Shown: positions 16,523 to 29,562, numbered from the stretch's first letter. The stretch is DNA of 61,787 nt from Bacilli bacterium (GCA_024408105.1 JAKSVG010000005.1:1-61787); one strand, 5' to 3'. Made by a program: numbers and translations. Notes: generated by a model from the letters alone, not told the origin.

Positions 16523-17983
16523 CTATTCTCCTTTCGCATATAAACCTTTTAGGCCTGTTGTTTCTTCTATAGCAGAGCAAATTTGCATGACTTTGCCTTC
16601 TTCAAATGCTCTACCGGTAATGTTTGCTCCAAAAGGCATTCCATCTTTTTTACCAATAGGTAAGGTTAATGATGGCAAGCCAGTAAAATTGCCAATACAC
16701 AGATGATTATCTGCAATCAAGTATTCATCAGAAAGAGCATCGCTCTTATCAGTGAATTTTGGAGCAATTGAAGGTGCTGCTGGAAGATAAATAAAATCGT
16801 AGTTTTCAAGAATTTTATTGACTGCCTCAACGATTCTTCTTCTATTTTTTTGAGCACGTATAAATAAATCATTTTGGTTTTCACTCATTAAAGCAAAAGA
16901 TCCAAACACAAATCTACGTTTAATAAATTTACTAAAACCTTTCGTTCTGGCGTTCATCATAACTTCTTCGTATGACTTAGCATCATAATAAGGACCGAAC
17001 TTTATACCATCTAGATTAGCGTTATTGCTAGTGGCTTCAGCACAAGAAATAACAAAATATGTTGGATATAATGAAGATAGAATACTCATATCCATATCGA
17101 CATAGTCGACAACAACACCTTTTTGTCTTAAATCTTCAATTGTTTTAGTAAAAGAATTTTTAATATCTTGATCTTTTATAACTTGCAAAATTTGATTTAT
17201 AACAGCAACTTTAAATCCTTTAACAGGTTTATTGATTTGATCGTGATAATTATCAACAAGTCTACTTGATGATGTTGAATCATTGTCATCTCTACCAGCC
17301 GTAGCTTCTAATAAATAACTTAAATCAGCAACGTTTCTAGTGAAGAATCCAACTGTATCTAATGAAGGTGCGAATGGGAAAAGACCAAAGCGAGAAATAC
17401 GCGACCATGTTGGTTTAAAACCAACAAGGCCAGCATAACTTGCAGGTTTTCTAACAGAATCTCCTGTATCGCTTCCAAGTGCAAAAGGAACAACGCCAGC
17501 AGCAGTTAGCGCAGCACTACCGCAACTTGACCCACCAACTAAGCGTGAATGTGTTTTATCATGTGGATTAAACGTTACTCCAAGGTGTCCAGTTATACCT
17601 GTTCCGCCCATAGCAAGTTCATCTAATGTTGTTTTACAAATAGCAACCGCTTTTTTCTCTTTGAGTTTTCTTATGACAGTTGCATCATACACAGGAACAT
17701 AACCTGATAGCACATTACTACTAGCACATGTAGGAACATTTTTTGTCGAAAAATTATCTTTGATAATAAATGGAATTCCCCAAAGCATATTATCGACTTC
17801 AGGCTCCGATAATGTTTTTGCAAATTCTAATGCTTCTTTTTCCATTAAATATTCAATAGCATTACTTTTATCAAGTTTAGCTAAAGCTATAGCTTGTTGA
17901 GCCAACATTAAAGGTGTAACTTCTTTTTTTACTAATAAATCATGAAGTTGCTCAATTGATAATTCGCAGTAATTTTTAATCAT
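16523..17983 (-). CDS. gatA: Asp/Glu-tRNA amidotransferase subunit A, 486 aa
   Basis: Amidase subunit that frees ammonia from glutamine and passes it to GatB. The amidase-signature Ser-cisSer-Lys triad is visible: Lys in IPFIIKDNFS (about 74), cis-Ser in LVGGSSCGSAA, and Ser in GSDTGDSVRKPAS. The last motif reads GDSVR where GGSIR is usual, a mild variant that keeps the serine. Length is standard. The start overlaps the gatC stop by 4 bases (ATGA). Confidence 0.96.
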   Translation of the reverse strand: MIKNYCELSIEQLHDLLVKKEVTPLMLAQQAIALAKLDKSNAIEYLMEKEALEFAKTLSEPEVDNMLWGIPFIIKDNFSTKNVPTCASSNVLSGYVPVYDATVIRKLKEKKAVAICKTTLDELAMGGTGITGHLGVTFNPHDKTHSRLVGGSSCGSAALTAAGVVPFALGSDTGDSVRKPASYAGLVGFKPTWSRISRFGLFPFAPSLDTVGFFTRNVADLSYLLEATAGRDDNDSTSSSRLVDNYHDQINKPVKGFKVAVINQILQVIKDQDIKNSFTKTIEDLRQKGVVVDYVDMDMSILSSLYPTYFVISCAEATSNNANLDGIKFGPYYDAKSYEEVMMNARTKGFSKFIKRRFVFGSFALMSENQNDLFIRAQKNRRRIVEAVNKILENYDFIYLPAAPSIAPKFTDKSDALSDEYLIADNHLCIGNFTGLPSLTLPIGKKDGMPFGANITGRAFEEGKVMQICSAIEETTGLKGLYAKGE

Positions 17984-18276
17984 TGAACTACCTTCGGCAA
18001 TTTAATTTGCCCGCCAGCCTTATGGTTAGCGTTTCTTAGCGCTTCTTCACGAGTAAGAGGTTCAGCAGCTATATCTTCTCTTAAAAATGTTGTATTGCAT
18101 TCAAACGGAAAAATCATAGGTTCGTAATTATCAATAGATGAATTAGAACCAATAACATTCATTTGTTTAATAATGATGTCAAATTCATTCACTAAAGTGT
18201 CGTATTCATCATTTGACATATCGAACAACAATCTATGTGCTGCATCTTGTAATATTTCTTTGTTATATGCTTTCAT
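17980..18276 (-). CDS. gatC: Asp/Glu-tRNA amidotransferase subunit C, 98 aa
   Basis: Small subunit wrapping GatA and GatB. The LLFDMSNDEYDTLVNEFDIIIKQMNVI helix and the later PLTREEALRN motif are typical; length fits (about 95-100). GAGGG lies 6 bases before ATG 18276. It begins 23 bases after ligA ends, in the same unit. Confidence 0.93.
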   Translation of the reverse strand: MKAYNKEILQDAAHRLLFDMSNDEYDTLVNEFDIIIKQMNVIGSNSSIDNYEPMIFPFECNTTFLREDIAAEPLTREEALRNANHKAGGQIKLPKVVQ

Positions 18277-18299
18277 AATCGACCCTCATATTATCACAG

Positions 18300-22507
<4,208 letters not shown>

Positions 22508-22536
22508 TGAACTTAGGCACCTTATTACAAAGTAAT

Positions 22537-22545
22537 ATTTTACCA
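22537..22545 (-). promoter_or_regulatory. Extended -10 promoter (TGG-TAAAAT) of the pcrA unit
   Basis: It predicts a start near 22530 and a leader of about 22 nt that contains the AAGGTG site. This is the only clear promoter I see for the 11 kb unit. Confidence 0.5.
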
Positions 22546-22561
22546 TAAGTATAATCATTAC

Positions 22562-23014
22562 TCAAAGACTAAGTTGAATTAATATATCGCCTATGCCTGC
22601 AACATTTAAAATACATTTTTGATCTGCTACTTTAATTAAAGATGGGAAACCTAAAATGCCAAAAGTTTCAATAGAATTAATTCCGATAGTCAAACTTACG
22701 TCACTTAATAAAACAGTATTTTTGCTATCTTCAACAAAATAAATATCATCATGTGTTAATGAATATTCAATAATTCTATTTTTTAGCTGTTCACAATGAC
22801 TGCATGTTTTAGAGTAAAAATAAACAAAATATGTGGGTTTTGCAATGGAAAATATCGAATTCCACTCAATTTTCTTATCAAAAACTTCAGTGTATGAATG
22901 CTCTATTTCATATGTTGAAGATGTCATGATTAAACTCGTTGATAGTGTGTCTTTTTTCAAATTACATGAAGTCAGAAATGGGATTAAAAATATAGAAAAA
23001 ATTTTTATATTCAT
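22562..23014 (-). CDS. Thioredoxin-fold lipoprotein, 150 aa
   Basis: A lipoprotein signal peptide (MNIKIFSIFLIPFLTSC, lipobox LTSC) predicts anchoring to the outer face of the membrane through Cys17. A thioredoxin-like domain follows, with YFVYFYSKTCSHCEQLKN carrying a CxxC active site (CSHC) and LGFPSLIKVADQ the cis-Pro loop. The likely role is extracytoplasmic thiol-disulphide exchange or peroxide protection; the partner is unknown. No strong ribosome binding site is visible. Transcribed divergently from the membrane gene at 23105. Confidence 0.75.
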   Translation of the reverse strand: MNIKIFSIFLIPFLTSCNLKKDTLSTSLIMTSSTYEIEHSYTEVFDKKIEWNSIFSIAKPTYFVYFYSKTCSHCEQLKNRIIEYSLTHDDIYFVEDSKNTVLLSDVSLTIGINSIETFGILGFPSLIKVADQKCILNVAGIGDILIQLSL

Positions 23015-23089
23015 GCCATTATTTTTCCAAAAAATATTATTAAATTAAGTGTTTCGGCATAATTATGAGACAACATTTATGCTTTTTCA

Positions 23090-23098
23090 TGATACAAT
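23090..23098 (+). promoter_or_regulatory. Extended -10 (TGA-TACAAT) 6 bases before ATG 23105
   Basis: Predicts a leaderless transcript for the membrane-protein trio. Confidence 0.5.
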
Positions 23099-23104
23099 TT
23101 GTTC

Positions 23105-24010
23105 ATGAAAATCTTTTCTAAAAGAGAGACTCTAGCTCAAAATATGGCTTTGATGGGCATTATGTCTGCGATAAACATTATAATCGCAGTAGTGTGTTCG
23201 CTTGTTCCTTGGATTGCTATATTTTTGATTTTGATTCTTCCTTTAACAAGCGTTTTAGTTGAAATCTTTTGTAAAGATAAGTATTACCCCATATATGCCT
23301 TAGCAACTTTCGGCTTGGCACTAGTTGCAACGTTATGGAATATGGAAACGACAATCTTCTATGTACTTCCAAGTTTACTTACAGGATATGTATTCGGGCT
23401 ATTAGCCAAAAAGAAAATTCCATCAATATATTCAATATTAGGATCGTCACTAATTCAAATGGGGTTGACATTAGCTTTTATTCCACTAATAAATTTTATT
23501 TTTGGTGTAGATGTGGTTCTTACTTTTAAAACATTCTTTAATTTAGCAGATTCTAAAAATATAGATGTGATAGTACCTGCCTTTATCTTTGTTATATCAC
23601 TAATTCAAATGGCTCTATCATACATTATCATTTCGGAAGAAATCAAAAAAATTGGTGTATATCCAATAGCGCAAGAAAGGTTTCAATGGATATATCAACT
23701 TGTTTTAGGAATCATATCTTTGTCTATAATCGGCGTTGCATTTTTGTCTCTCGAAGTAGCATATGTTTTACTCATGATTTCAATATATCTTTCAGTTTTT
23801 ATAATCATAGATTATATTTCTTCAAAATATTGGCATATTCTAATAATATTCGGTGCAGGAATAATATTAAACGTCATTATATTTGCTTTGTATTTTACAA
23901 AAATTAAAGAACCTGCAGGAATGCTATTAATAGGTGTATTTCCTTTGTGGATTGCATTTATTTCTACTCTTGTTTCGTTCTTGAAAAGAAAGCCGAAAGA
24001 GATACAATAA
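23105..24010 (+). CDS. Multi-pass membrane protein, DUF2232/ECF-S-like, 301 aa
   Basis: Eight to nine hydrophobic segments with short loops. The opening pattern (a basic N-terminus, AQNMALMGIMSAINIIIAV, then FLILILPLTSVLVEIFCKDKYYPIYA) resembles YybS/DUF2232 proteins and ECF-type substrate-binding components, whose first helix carries a small-residue interface. The match is to general architecture only; function and substrate are unknown. I use ATG 23105; an upstream in-frame TTG (23099) overlaps the -10 region and cannot be used if transcription starts at the predicted site. First of three co-directional membrane genes. Confidence 0.5.
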   Translation: MKIFSKRETLAQNMALMGIMSAINIIIAVVCSLVPWIAIFLILILPLTSVLVEIFCKDKYYPIYALATFGLALVATLWNMETTIFYVLPSLLTGYVFGLLAKKKIPSIYSILGSSLIQMGLTLAFIPLINFIFGVDVVLTFKTFFNLADSKNIDVIVPAFIFVISLIQMALSYIIISEEIKKIGVYPIAQERFQWIYQLVLGIISLSIIGVAFLSLEVAYVLLMISIYLSVFIIIDYISSKYWHILIIFGAGIILNVIIFALYFTKIKEPAGMLLIGVFPLWIAFISTLVSFLKRKPKEIQ

Positions 24011-24016
24011 ACACAT

Positions 24017-24412
24017 ATGGCATCGTTTTTTAAAACATTTTTCAAAGGAATCCTCTACATTGTGCTTTTGCCTTTTATTGCGCTTCTTTTAGCCATATAT
24101 TTTGTCTACTGTCTAGTCGTTTTTCTATATATGGGAGTTAGATGCATTATTGTATTTTTTGCTGGTGGATCTCCTCTAGGCGATTTGCCTGAAGATGTTA
24201 AAGCTAAAGAAATTCTTGCGGCTCAAGCGCAGAATCTTGTTCTACAGCAACAAACTTATCAACAATACCCTTCTCTTAATCAAACTCAACAGCCATATAA
24301 TCAAGGCCCTTATATTGAGCCAACTAATGTAGCAGTAGATAATCAAATAAATGAATTTGATGAAAGCAAAAATTCCGACAGCATAAATGAGGAGGAACCA
24401 TTCAATGATTAG
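24017..24412 (+). CDS. Unknown membrane protein with Gln-rich tail, 131 aa
   Basis: Two closely spaced hydrophobic helices (residues about 8-48) are followed by a cytoplasm-type tail: a short helix DVKAKEILAAQAQN, then a low-complexity segment rich in Gln, Asn, Pro and Tyr, and an acidic end (SINEEEPFND). I do not recognise a family. It begins 6 bases after the previous stop. TACAAT at 24003-24008 ends 8 bases before the ATG, so it could also have its own leaderless start. It overlaps the next gene by 8 bases. Confidence 0.6.
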   Translation: MASFFKTFFKGILYIVLLPFIALLLAIYFVYCLVVFLYMGVRCIIVFFAGGSPLGDLPEDVKAKEILAAQAQNLVLQQQTYQQYPSLNQTQQPYNQGPYIEPTNVAVDNQINEFDESKNSDSINEEEPFND

Positions 24413-25055
24413 TTTTTTAAAACTAACTGAGAACGATAAAAGATTAATCATTGTAATATTGCTTTTAGTAATTCTTCTTTTTGTTATTTCAGGCTATGTT
24501 GGCTTACTTGTTAAGAAAATAATGACTCATCAAGCTAATAAGATGGAAGATATGGTGCATGATGTTGTTAAAACTGGAGTAATCAATGATTCTAAACATT
24601 TAAGGAAATACGGAACAAAAAAGAATCATAGGCAATTATTTAAAGAAGCAAGAATACCAGTAATAATTATGCTTGCTGCTTCACTTTCATTATTGCTTTA
24701 CTGTCTTATTAACCAAAATTTTGCTGTTAATGTTTTCGATATCGATAAATATGGAATTGGAACATTGTTCTTCCACTTTGATTGGGACAATGCACCAAAA
24801 GCAAAATTCTTTGGGTTGGAATTAATATCGGATTGGCCACCGCTATATTCTGCACCTCATTGGTCATGGGATGCTTGGGGAGCATATTTATTTGTTCCAG
24901 GAATGTTTGTTGGTGGAATATGGTTCTTAGTTAATGTTCAAGCTTATATCGCAAGATCGTATAGATTATTTAAATTAAGTAAAACAGTTTTCAATAAATC
25001 TTTAGACAATTTTAATCCGGATCAAGCGCCACGAAACCCAATAAATCCAGAATAG
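24405..25055 (+). CDS. Unknown membrane protein, 216 aa
   Basis: An N-terminal helix (VILLLVILLFVISGYVGLLV), a basic cytoplasmic stretch (KHLRKYGTKKNHRQLFKEAR), a second helix, a Trp-rich loop (DWPPLYSAPHWSWDAWGAY) probably outside the cell, and a third helix followed by a tail. No family recognised. ATG 24405 is chosen because GAGGAGG lies 9 bases upstream; the frame's earlier start has no such site. The trio from 23105 to here shares strand and terminator and may form one membrane complex, which is inference from packing. Confidence 0.6.
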   Translation: MISFLKLTENDKRLIIVILLLVILLFVISGYVGLLVKKIMTHQANKMEDMVHDVVKTGVINDSKHLRKYGTKKNHRQLFKEARIPVIIMLAASLSLLLYCLINQNFAVNVFDIDKYGIGTLFFHFDWDNAPKAKFFGLELISDWPPLYSAPHWSWDAWGAYLFVPGMFVGGIWFLVNVQAYIARSYRLFKLSKTVFNKSLDNFNPDQAPRNPINPE

Positions 25056-25056
25056 A

Positions 25057-25086
25057 AAAAAACCTAGCAAAGCTAGGCTTTTTCAT
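25057..25086. terminator. Bidirectional terminator
   Basis: CCTAGC and GCTAGG pair around AAA, flanked by A- and T-runs. It separates the membrane trio (+) from the convergent clostripain-like gene (-). Confidence 0.88.
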
Positions 25087-25095
25087 AATTAATTC

Positions 25096-26505
25096 TTAAT
25101 AAGAATATGTGGAATTAACATTTCCACCAGCAGCTAACGCAAACGATCTCCAATTCGAGAGATTTGTGTCATCAGTTGTGTATACACTTTTTTGATAAGA
25201 TAGATAAGAACTACTACTAGGGAAAAATAACGATAAGCCATTTGCGTCATGCGCGGCTTCCTTTTGAGCAAGATTATATGCAACTAAATTACTGAACGCA
25301 GTTCTAACATCACTAATATATGTGCCTCCTGGATTAAATGACGATGAAGATAGCTTATCCAAGAAATGAGAAACATCATATTCAGAGAAATAATCATAAT
25401 CGGTTCCAGCAAAATATTTAACTTTAGCCATAACATTGCTTCTGAATGTAGAATAACTCGAACCAACTTTTGTTTTTAAAGCAGTCGCAAGATTTTCCCA
25501 TGCCGTTTTATAAGAAGACATTTTTGTTAAATCTAGATAAGAAAGAGTTTGATCAGCTGGATAATACTCACCTTCGTAATATTCACCAGATGCATTTACG
25601 CCACCCATCGATGCAATAAATCCATCAACAATTGCTTTTAAAATGTTAGGTGTCGTCTTTTTCGCATACAAATCATCAATCCATGTGTCATAATCCCAAC
25701 CATATCCTGATTCTGATTCTTGAGAACAAACCATGTAATTAAAATATTTGCTATTAGTTTCAGCGACATCTTGAATAGCCATTAAACATGCATCATATCC
25801 AACAAATTCAAGTTTTTTGCTTCCTAAAACGTTTTTAAATGCACCTTGAACTTCGTCATTATATAAAGCGTCATTATCGTAGTTTTCATCATTACAAACG
25901 CCAAACATACCACCGCCGTGATCCCAGAAAATAACGCCCGTTTTCTCAGCTGGATAATTTGTTAATCCATATGAAAGAAAACCTTCTAGTGTTGATTGAT
26001 CAGCCATTGATGCTTGAGATAATTCTGCGTCTTTTATAAGTTGCCTATTCCTGATATGGTAACGGCCAATTTTTGAATTACTTATTCCATAACCACCAGA
26101 TGATGTTGGTTTCCATCTTTTTGAACCACCTGTTTGAATGACTATATTAACATCACTTGGTTGGCTATTAACAGAAAGCATTTCGGCAATATCCCCAGAG
26201 GCAAGAAACTCATTATGCTCGTATTCATGGTAATCCTCGCTCCAACCACTTTCTAGATTTGAGCCACACATGTAAACAAGAATTGTCCATGCAGCTTTAT
26301 CTCCTATTGGAGTCGAAGAAGATGAAGAGGTTGTAGAAGTCCCTGTTGAATGAGACGATGAACTACCTGAGGATGATGTTGTCGAAGTAGTTGTAGATGA
26401 AGAAGAACCACTTGACGAAGATGTAGTTGGTGATAATGGATTAAAATTACATGATGCTAAAAGCATCGTTGAAGCAATCACAGGAATAAATTTGTTAAAT
26501 TTCAT
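25096..26505 (-). CDS. Clostripain-related (C11) cysteine peptidase lipoprotein, 469 aa
   Basis: A lipoprotein signal (MLLASC, Cys19) is followed by a linker of about 45 residues made almost only of Ser and Thr, a likely cell-surface spacer or O-glycosylation stretch. The peptidase begins at AAWTILVYMCGSNLES. The catalytic His lies in VIFWDHGGGMFG and the Cys in FVGYDACLM, the order of the C11 (clostripain/gingipain-like) clan; these enzymes cut after basic residues. CSQESESGYGWDYDTW is a further family motif. AAGGAG lies 7 bases before the ATG and overlaps the stop of a 45-aa gene. Confidence 0.9.
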   Translation of the reverse strand: MKFNKFIPVIASTMLLASCNFNPLSPTTSSSSGSSSSTTTSTTSSSGSSSSHSTGTSTTSSSSSTPIGDKAAWTILVYMCGSNLESGWSEDYHEYEHNEFLASGDIAEMLSVNSQPSDVNIVIQTGGSKRWKPTSSGGYGISNSKIGRYHIRNRQLIKDAELSQASMADQSTLEGFLSYGLTNYPAEKTGVIFWDHGGGMFGVCNDENYDNDALYNDEVQGAFKNVLGSKKLEFVGYDACLMAIQDVAETNSKYFNYMVCSQESESGYGWDYDTWIDDLYAKKTTPNILKAIVDGFIASMGGVNASGEYYEGEYYPADQTLSYLDLTKMSSYKTAWENLATALKTKVGSSYSTFRSNVMAKVKYFAGTDYDYFSEYDVSHFLDKLSSSSFNPGGTYISDVRTAFSNLVAYNLAQKEAAHDANGLSLFFPSSSSYLSYQKSVYTTDDTNLSNWRSFALAAGGNVNSTYSY

Positions 26506-26516
26506 ATAAATCTCCT

Positions 26517-26654
26517 TTAATGTATCAATGTGGTTAGTTCATATATAAATGCCGCTAACAAAAGAGCGCAAATAACAACAACCAAAACAAAGATTCTGTT
26601 ACGTGATCTTTGTTCTTTTTCTAATTTAGCTGTATTTTTTTCTACTTCGTTCAT
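26517..26654 (-). CDS. Tiny single-pass membrane protein, 45 aa
   Basis: It starts MNEVEKNTAKLEKEQRSRNR, a charged helix, then one transmembrane helix (IFVLVVVICALLLAAFIYEL) and a short tail. The start is 5 bases after the asnS stop and the stop merges with the ribosome binding site of the clostripain-like gene (TAAAGGAG), so it is wedged tightly between two real genes. No strong Shine-Dalgarno of its own; translation is probably coupled to asnS. Topology (basic residues before the helix) suggests an N-in orientation. Function unknown. Confidence 0.6.
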   Translation of the reverse strand: MNEVEKNTAKLEKEQRSRNRIFVLVVVICALLLAAFIYELTTLIH

Positions 26655-26659
26655 TTCTT

Positions 26660-28051
26660 TTAGTATTTAATTGGTTCATGTGTTCTTGGATATGGTTGAA
26701 CATCGCGGATATTTGAAATACCAGTTACATACATTAACAATCTATCAAAGCCTATTCCAAATCCTGCGTGTTTGCATCCGCCATATTTTCTTAAATCAAG
26801 ATACCACTCAAGGCCTTTCATGCAGCCTTCTTCTTCCATGCGTTTCTTTAATAAGTCATATCGTTCTTCTCTTTGAGAACCTCCGACAAGTTCACCGACA
26901 TATGGAACAAGCAAGTCACAAGCAGCGACAGTTTTTCCGTCATCGTTTAACCTCATATAAAACGCCTTGAGGTCTTTAGGGTAATCAATAACAAAGACTG
27001 GACCTTTTATCACTTGTTCAGTGATGTAACGTTCATGCTCACTTTGCAAATCCATACCCCATTCAATTTTTGAATTTTCAAATTTATGACCGTTCTTTAC
27101 TGCTTTTTGAAGTTCTTCAATTGCTTCTGTATATGTCATACGTTTGAATTCGCTGTGAAGAACAGCGTGTAATCTATCTTTCAAACCTTTATCAATAAAA
27201 TTGTTAAAGAATTCTATTTCATCTTTTGTCTCATGAAGAGCTACATCAATACAATGCTTTATGCATCCTTCAATGCATTCCATGTCGTCATTTAAATCAG
27301 CGAAAGCGAGTTCTGGTTCAATCATCCAAAATTCAGAGGCATGTCTTGTTGTGTTAGAGTGTTCTGCTCTAAATGTTGGGCCAAATGTATAAACATCTCT
27401 AAATGCTAATGCAAAAGATTCAACATGAAGTTGACCAGAAACTGTTAACGATGTTGGTTTACCAAAGAATGGTTCCTTGTCGTCAGTAGTAACATTAAAT
27501 GTTGATCCTGCTCCTTCAGCATCATTTCCTGTAATAATAGGTGTGTGCACATACATGAATCCGTTTTGTTGGAAATATTCGTGAATAGCCATCGACATAG
27601 CATTTCTCATTCTAAAAACAGCATTGAATGTATTTGCTCTTGGTCTAAGATGTGCAATATCACGTAAAAATTCTAATGAATGAGCTTTCTTTTGAAGCGG
27701 ATAATCTAGTGCAACATCGCCTTCTAGCGAAAATTCTTTTACATGAATTTCAAATGGCTGTTTCGCTTCCGGAGTGAGAACTAACTCACCAACTACTGCA
27801 ATGGCAGCTCCTGTATTTATATGAGATAATTCTTTATAATTTGGAACTTTATCATCGTAAACAAGTTGAACATTTTTAAAACATGTTCCATCGTTTAAAG
27901 CAATAAAACCTATTGATCCGTTATCACGATTGGTTCTAACCCAACCTTCAACAAATACAAGTTTCAATGTGTCTAATAGTTTTTTACTTTCTTCATCGTT
28001 TGAACTTACTAATGAATATAAGTCAACGACCATAACGCCTTTTGGTTCCAT
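26660..28051 (-). CDS. asnS: Asparaginyl-tRNA synthetase, 463 aa
   Basis: Charges tRNA(Asn) directly. Class IIb architecture: an N-terminal OB-fold anticodon domain (EGWVRTNRDNGSIGFIALNDGT), motif 1 around RDIAHLRPR, motif 2 FRAEHSNTTRHASEFWMIEPELAF, and motif 3 GFGIGFDRLLMYV. Length matches AsnRS (about 460). AGGAGG lies 7 bases before the ATG, behind an extended -10 and a short leader. It heads the unit asnS - tiny membrane gene - clostripain-like gene. Confidence 0.97.
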   Translation of the reverse strand: MEPKGVMVVDLYSLVSSNDEESKKLLDTLKLVFVEGWVRTNRDNGSIGFIALNDGTCFKNVQLVYDDKVPNYKELSHINTGAAIAVVGELVLTPEAKQPFEIHVKEFSLEGDVALDYPLQKKAHSLEFLRDIAHLRPRANTFNAVFRMRNAMSMAIHEYFQQNGFMYVHTPIITGNDAEGAGSTFNVTTDDKEPFFGKPTSLTVSGQLHVESFALAFRDVYTFGPTFRAEHSNTTRHASEFWMIEPELAFADLNDDMECIEGCIKHCIDVALHETKDEIEFFNNFIDKGLKDRLHAVLHSEFKRMTYTEAIEELQKAVKNGHKFENSKIEWGMDLQSEHERYITEQVIKGPVFVIDYPKDLKAFYMRLNDDGKTVAACDLLVPYVGELVGGSQREERYDLLKKRMEEEGCMKGLEWYLDLRKYGGCKHAGFGIGFDRLLMYVTGISNIRDVQPYPRTHEPIKY

Positions 28052-28074
28052 AAACTACCTCCTAAAGCAACTAC

Positions 28075-28100
28075 ATTATACCAAACTAGTTTAAACTAGT
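28075..28100 (-). promoter_or_regulatory. asnS promoter with perfect 16-bp palindrome at the -35 position
   Basis: The extended -10 TGG-TATAAT (28083-28075) is directly preceded by the perfect palindrome ACTAGTTTAAACTAGT (28085-28100), which ends 2 bases from the tsaD stop. There is no U-run after the palindrome, so an operator is at least as likely as a terminator. Confidence 0.5.
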
Positions 28101-28102
28101 AA

Positions 28103-29113
28103 TTAGAATGTTTTATATTTATCTATTCTCCAATTAGGATCGCAAGATATTTTTGAGTCTGCAAATATCTTCATTTCATATAAATGTGAAGCTAATCGAG
28201 CAATCATTGCAGCATTATCTGTCGTGCACCAGATTGGAGGAACAATTAAATCTATGTTTGTATTATCAAGTCGAAGATGCATTTGCTCACGAAGATATGA
28301 GTTTGCACTCACCCCTCCAGCAAGAACGACTTGTTTTATCTCATAACGGTTAATAGCTTTATCGAGACGATCCATTATCATCATAACGGCAACATCTTGG
28401 AAAGATTTACACAAATCTGGAACATTAATCTCGTTTCCTTTTTGCTTTTCATTATTAACAAGATTAATAACCGCAGTTTTTAAACCTGAATACGAAAAGT
28501 CAAGGCTGTCATCGTGAAGAGGGAAAGGCAACTTATATGTGTGTTTACCTTCTTTGGATAATTTATCGATAGGAATACCACCAGGATATGGGAGTCCAAC
28601 GGTTCTAGCAACTTTATCAAAGCATTCACCAATTGCATCGTCTTTTGTTTCTCCAATAATCTCAAAATCCATTGATTCTTTCATGTAAACAAATTCAGTG
28701 TTACCACCACTCACGACAATAGAAAGAAGTGGGAATTGCAAGGGTTTTACATATTCATTTGCATAAATGTGAGCCGCTAAATGATGCACTGGAATGAGTG
28801 GTTTATCATAAAGCATAGCAAGTGTTTTAGCGACTTGCATGCCAATATGAAGGGCCCCGATTAAACCAGGTCCACGCGTAAAAGCAAATGCATCAATCTC
28901 TTCCAATTTAACATTCGCCTTAGTTAGGGCTTCATCAAGAACATATAATACATTTTCACAATGGAGCCTACTTGCAAGTTCTGGCATCACTCCGCCAAAT
29001 TGTTGATGCATCGAAATTTGAGTTGCGACAACATTAGAAAGAAGCTCGCCATCTTTACTGATTGCGATTGATGTTTCGTCACAACTTGATTCAATTGCTA
29101 ATATTGTCGCCAT
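28103..29113 (-). CDS. tsaD: tRNA N6-adenosine threonylcarbamoyltransferase, 336 aa
   Basis: Transfers threonylcarbamoyl to A37 of ANN-decoding tRNAs. ASKHA-fold signature: AIESSCDETSIAI at the N-terminus; the metal-binding histidines in PVHHLAAHIYAN; VSGGNTEFVYM; GECFDKVAR; VVLAGGVSANSYLR; and CTTDNAAMIA near the end. Length is standard. The ATG shares one base with the rimI stop. Last gene of the tsaE-tsaB-rimI-tsaD unit. Confidence 0.98.
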   Translation of the reverse strand: MATILAIESSCDETSIAISKDGELLSNVVATQISMHQQFGGVMPELASRLHCENVLYVLDEALTKANVKLEEIDAFAFTRGPGLIGALHIGMQVAKTLAMLYDKPLIPVHHLAAHIYANEYVKPLQFPLLSIVVSGGNTEFVYMKESMDFEIIGETKDDAIGECFDKVARTVGLPYPGGIPIDKLSKEGKHTYKLPFPLHDDSLDFSYSGLKTAVINLVNNEKQKGNEINVPDLCKSFQDVAVMMIMDRLDKAINRYEIKQVVLAGGVSANSYLREQMHLRLDNTNIDLIVPPIWCTTDNAAMIARLASHLYEMKIFADSKISCDPNWRIDKYKTF

Positions 29114-29562
29114 TAATTCATCCTCTTTACCATATATATTGCATTTTCGCCGTTTGAATAATAACTTCGTTTAGTTGTAATTATTTCAAATCCATTTTTT
29201 AAATATAATTTTTTAGCAGCTTCATTACTTTCTCTTACTTCTAATGTAACAAACTCAACTACTTCATCACTCTCGTTTGGAAGGGATTCAAACATTTTTC
29301 TTAGCAGCATTGTTGCAATACCCTGCTTGCGATAATTACTCGTAACTGCTATTTGAGAAATAGTCGAAGAATTAAATGTCACCATATAATCGATAAATCC
29401 AACAATGATTTCGTTATCTAGTGCAACATACATTTTATTGATTGGATTTTCATTTATTTCGTAAATCAAATCACTCTTTTTCCAAGGCGCAATAAAACAT
29501 TCGAGTTCGAGCTCATAAACTCTATCAAGATCATTAATACTCATCTCTCGAATTGTAATCAT
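29113..29562 (-). CDS. rimI: Ribosomal-protein-alanine N-acetyltransferase-like GNAT, 149 aa
   Basis: GNAT fold: ISQIAVTSNYRKQGIATMLLRKM holds the acetyl-CoA loop (RKQGIA), then FVTLEVRESNEAAKKLYLKNGFEII is the RimI-type beta-bulge motif. It sits between tsaB and tsaD, the usual rimI location, and overlaps tsaB by 4 bases (ATGA). Role: N-terminal acetylation of a ribosomal protein, inferred from family and place. Confidence 0.93.
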   Translation of the reverse strand: MITIREMSINDLDRVYELELECFIAPWKKSDLIYEINENPINKMYVALDNEIIVGFIDYMVTFNSSTISQIAVTSNYRKQGIATMLLRKMFESLPNESDEVVEFVTLEVRESNEAAKKLYLKNGFEIITTKRSYYSNGENAIYMVKRMN

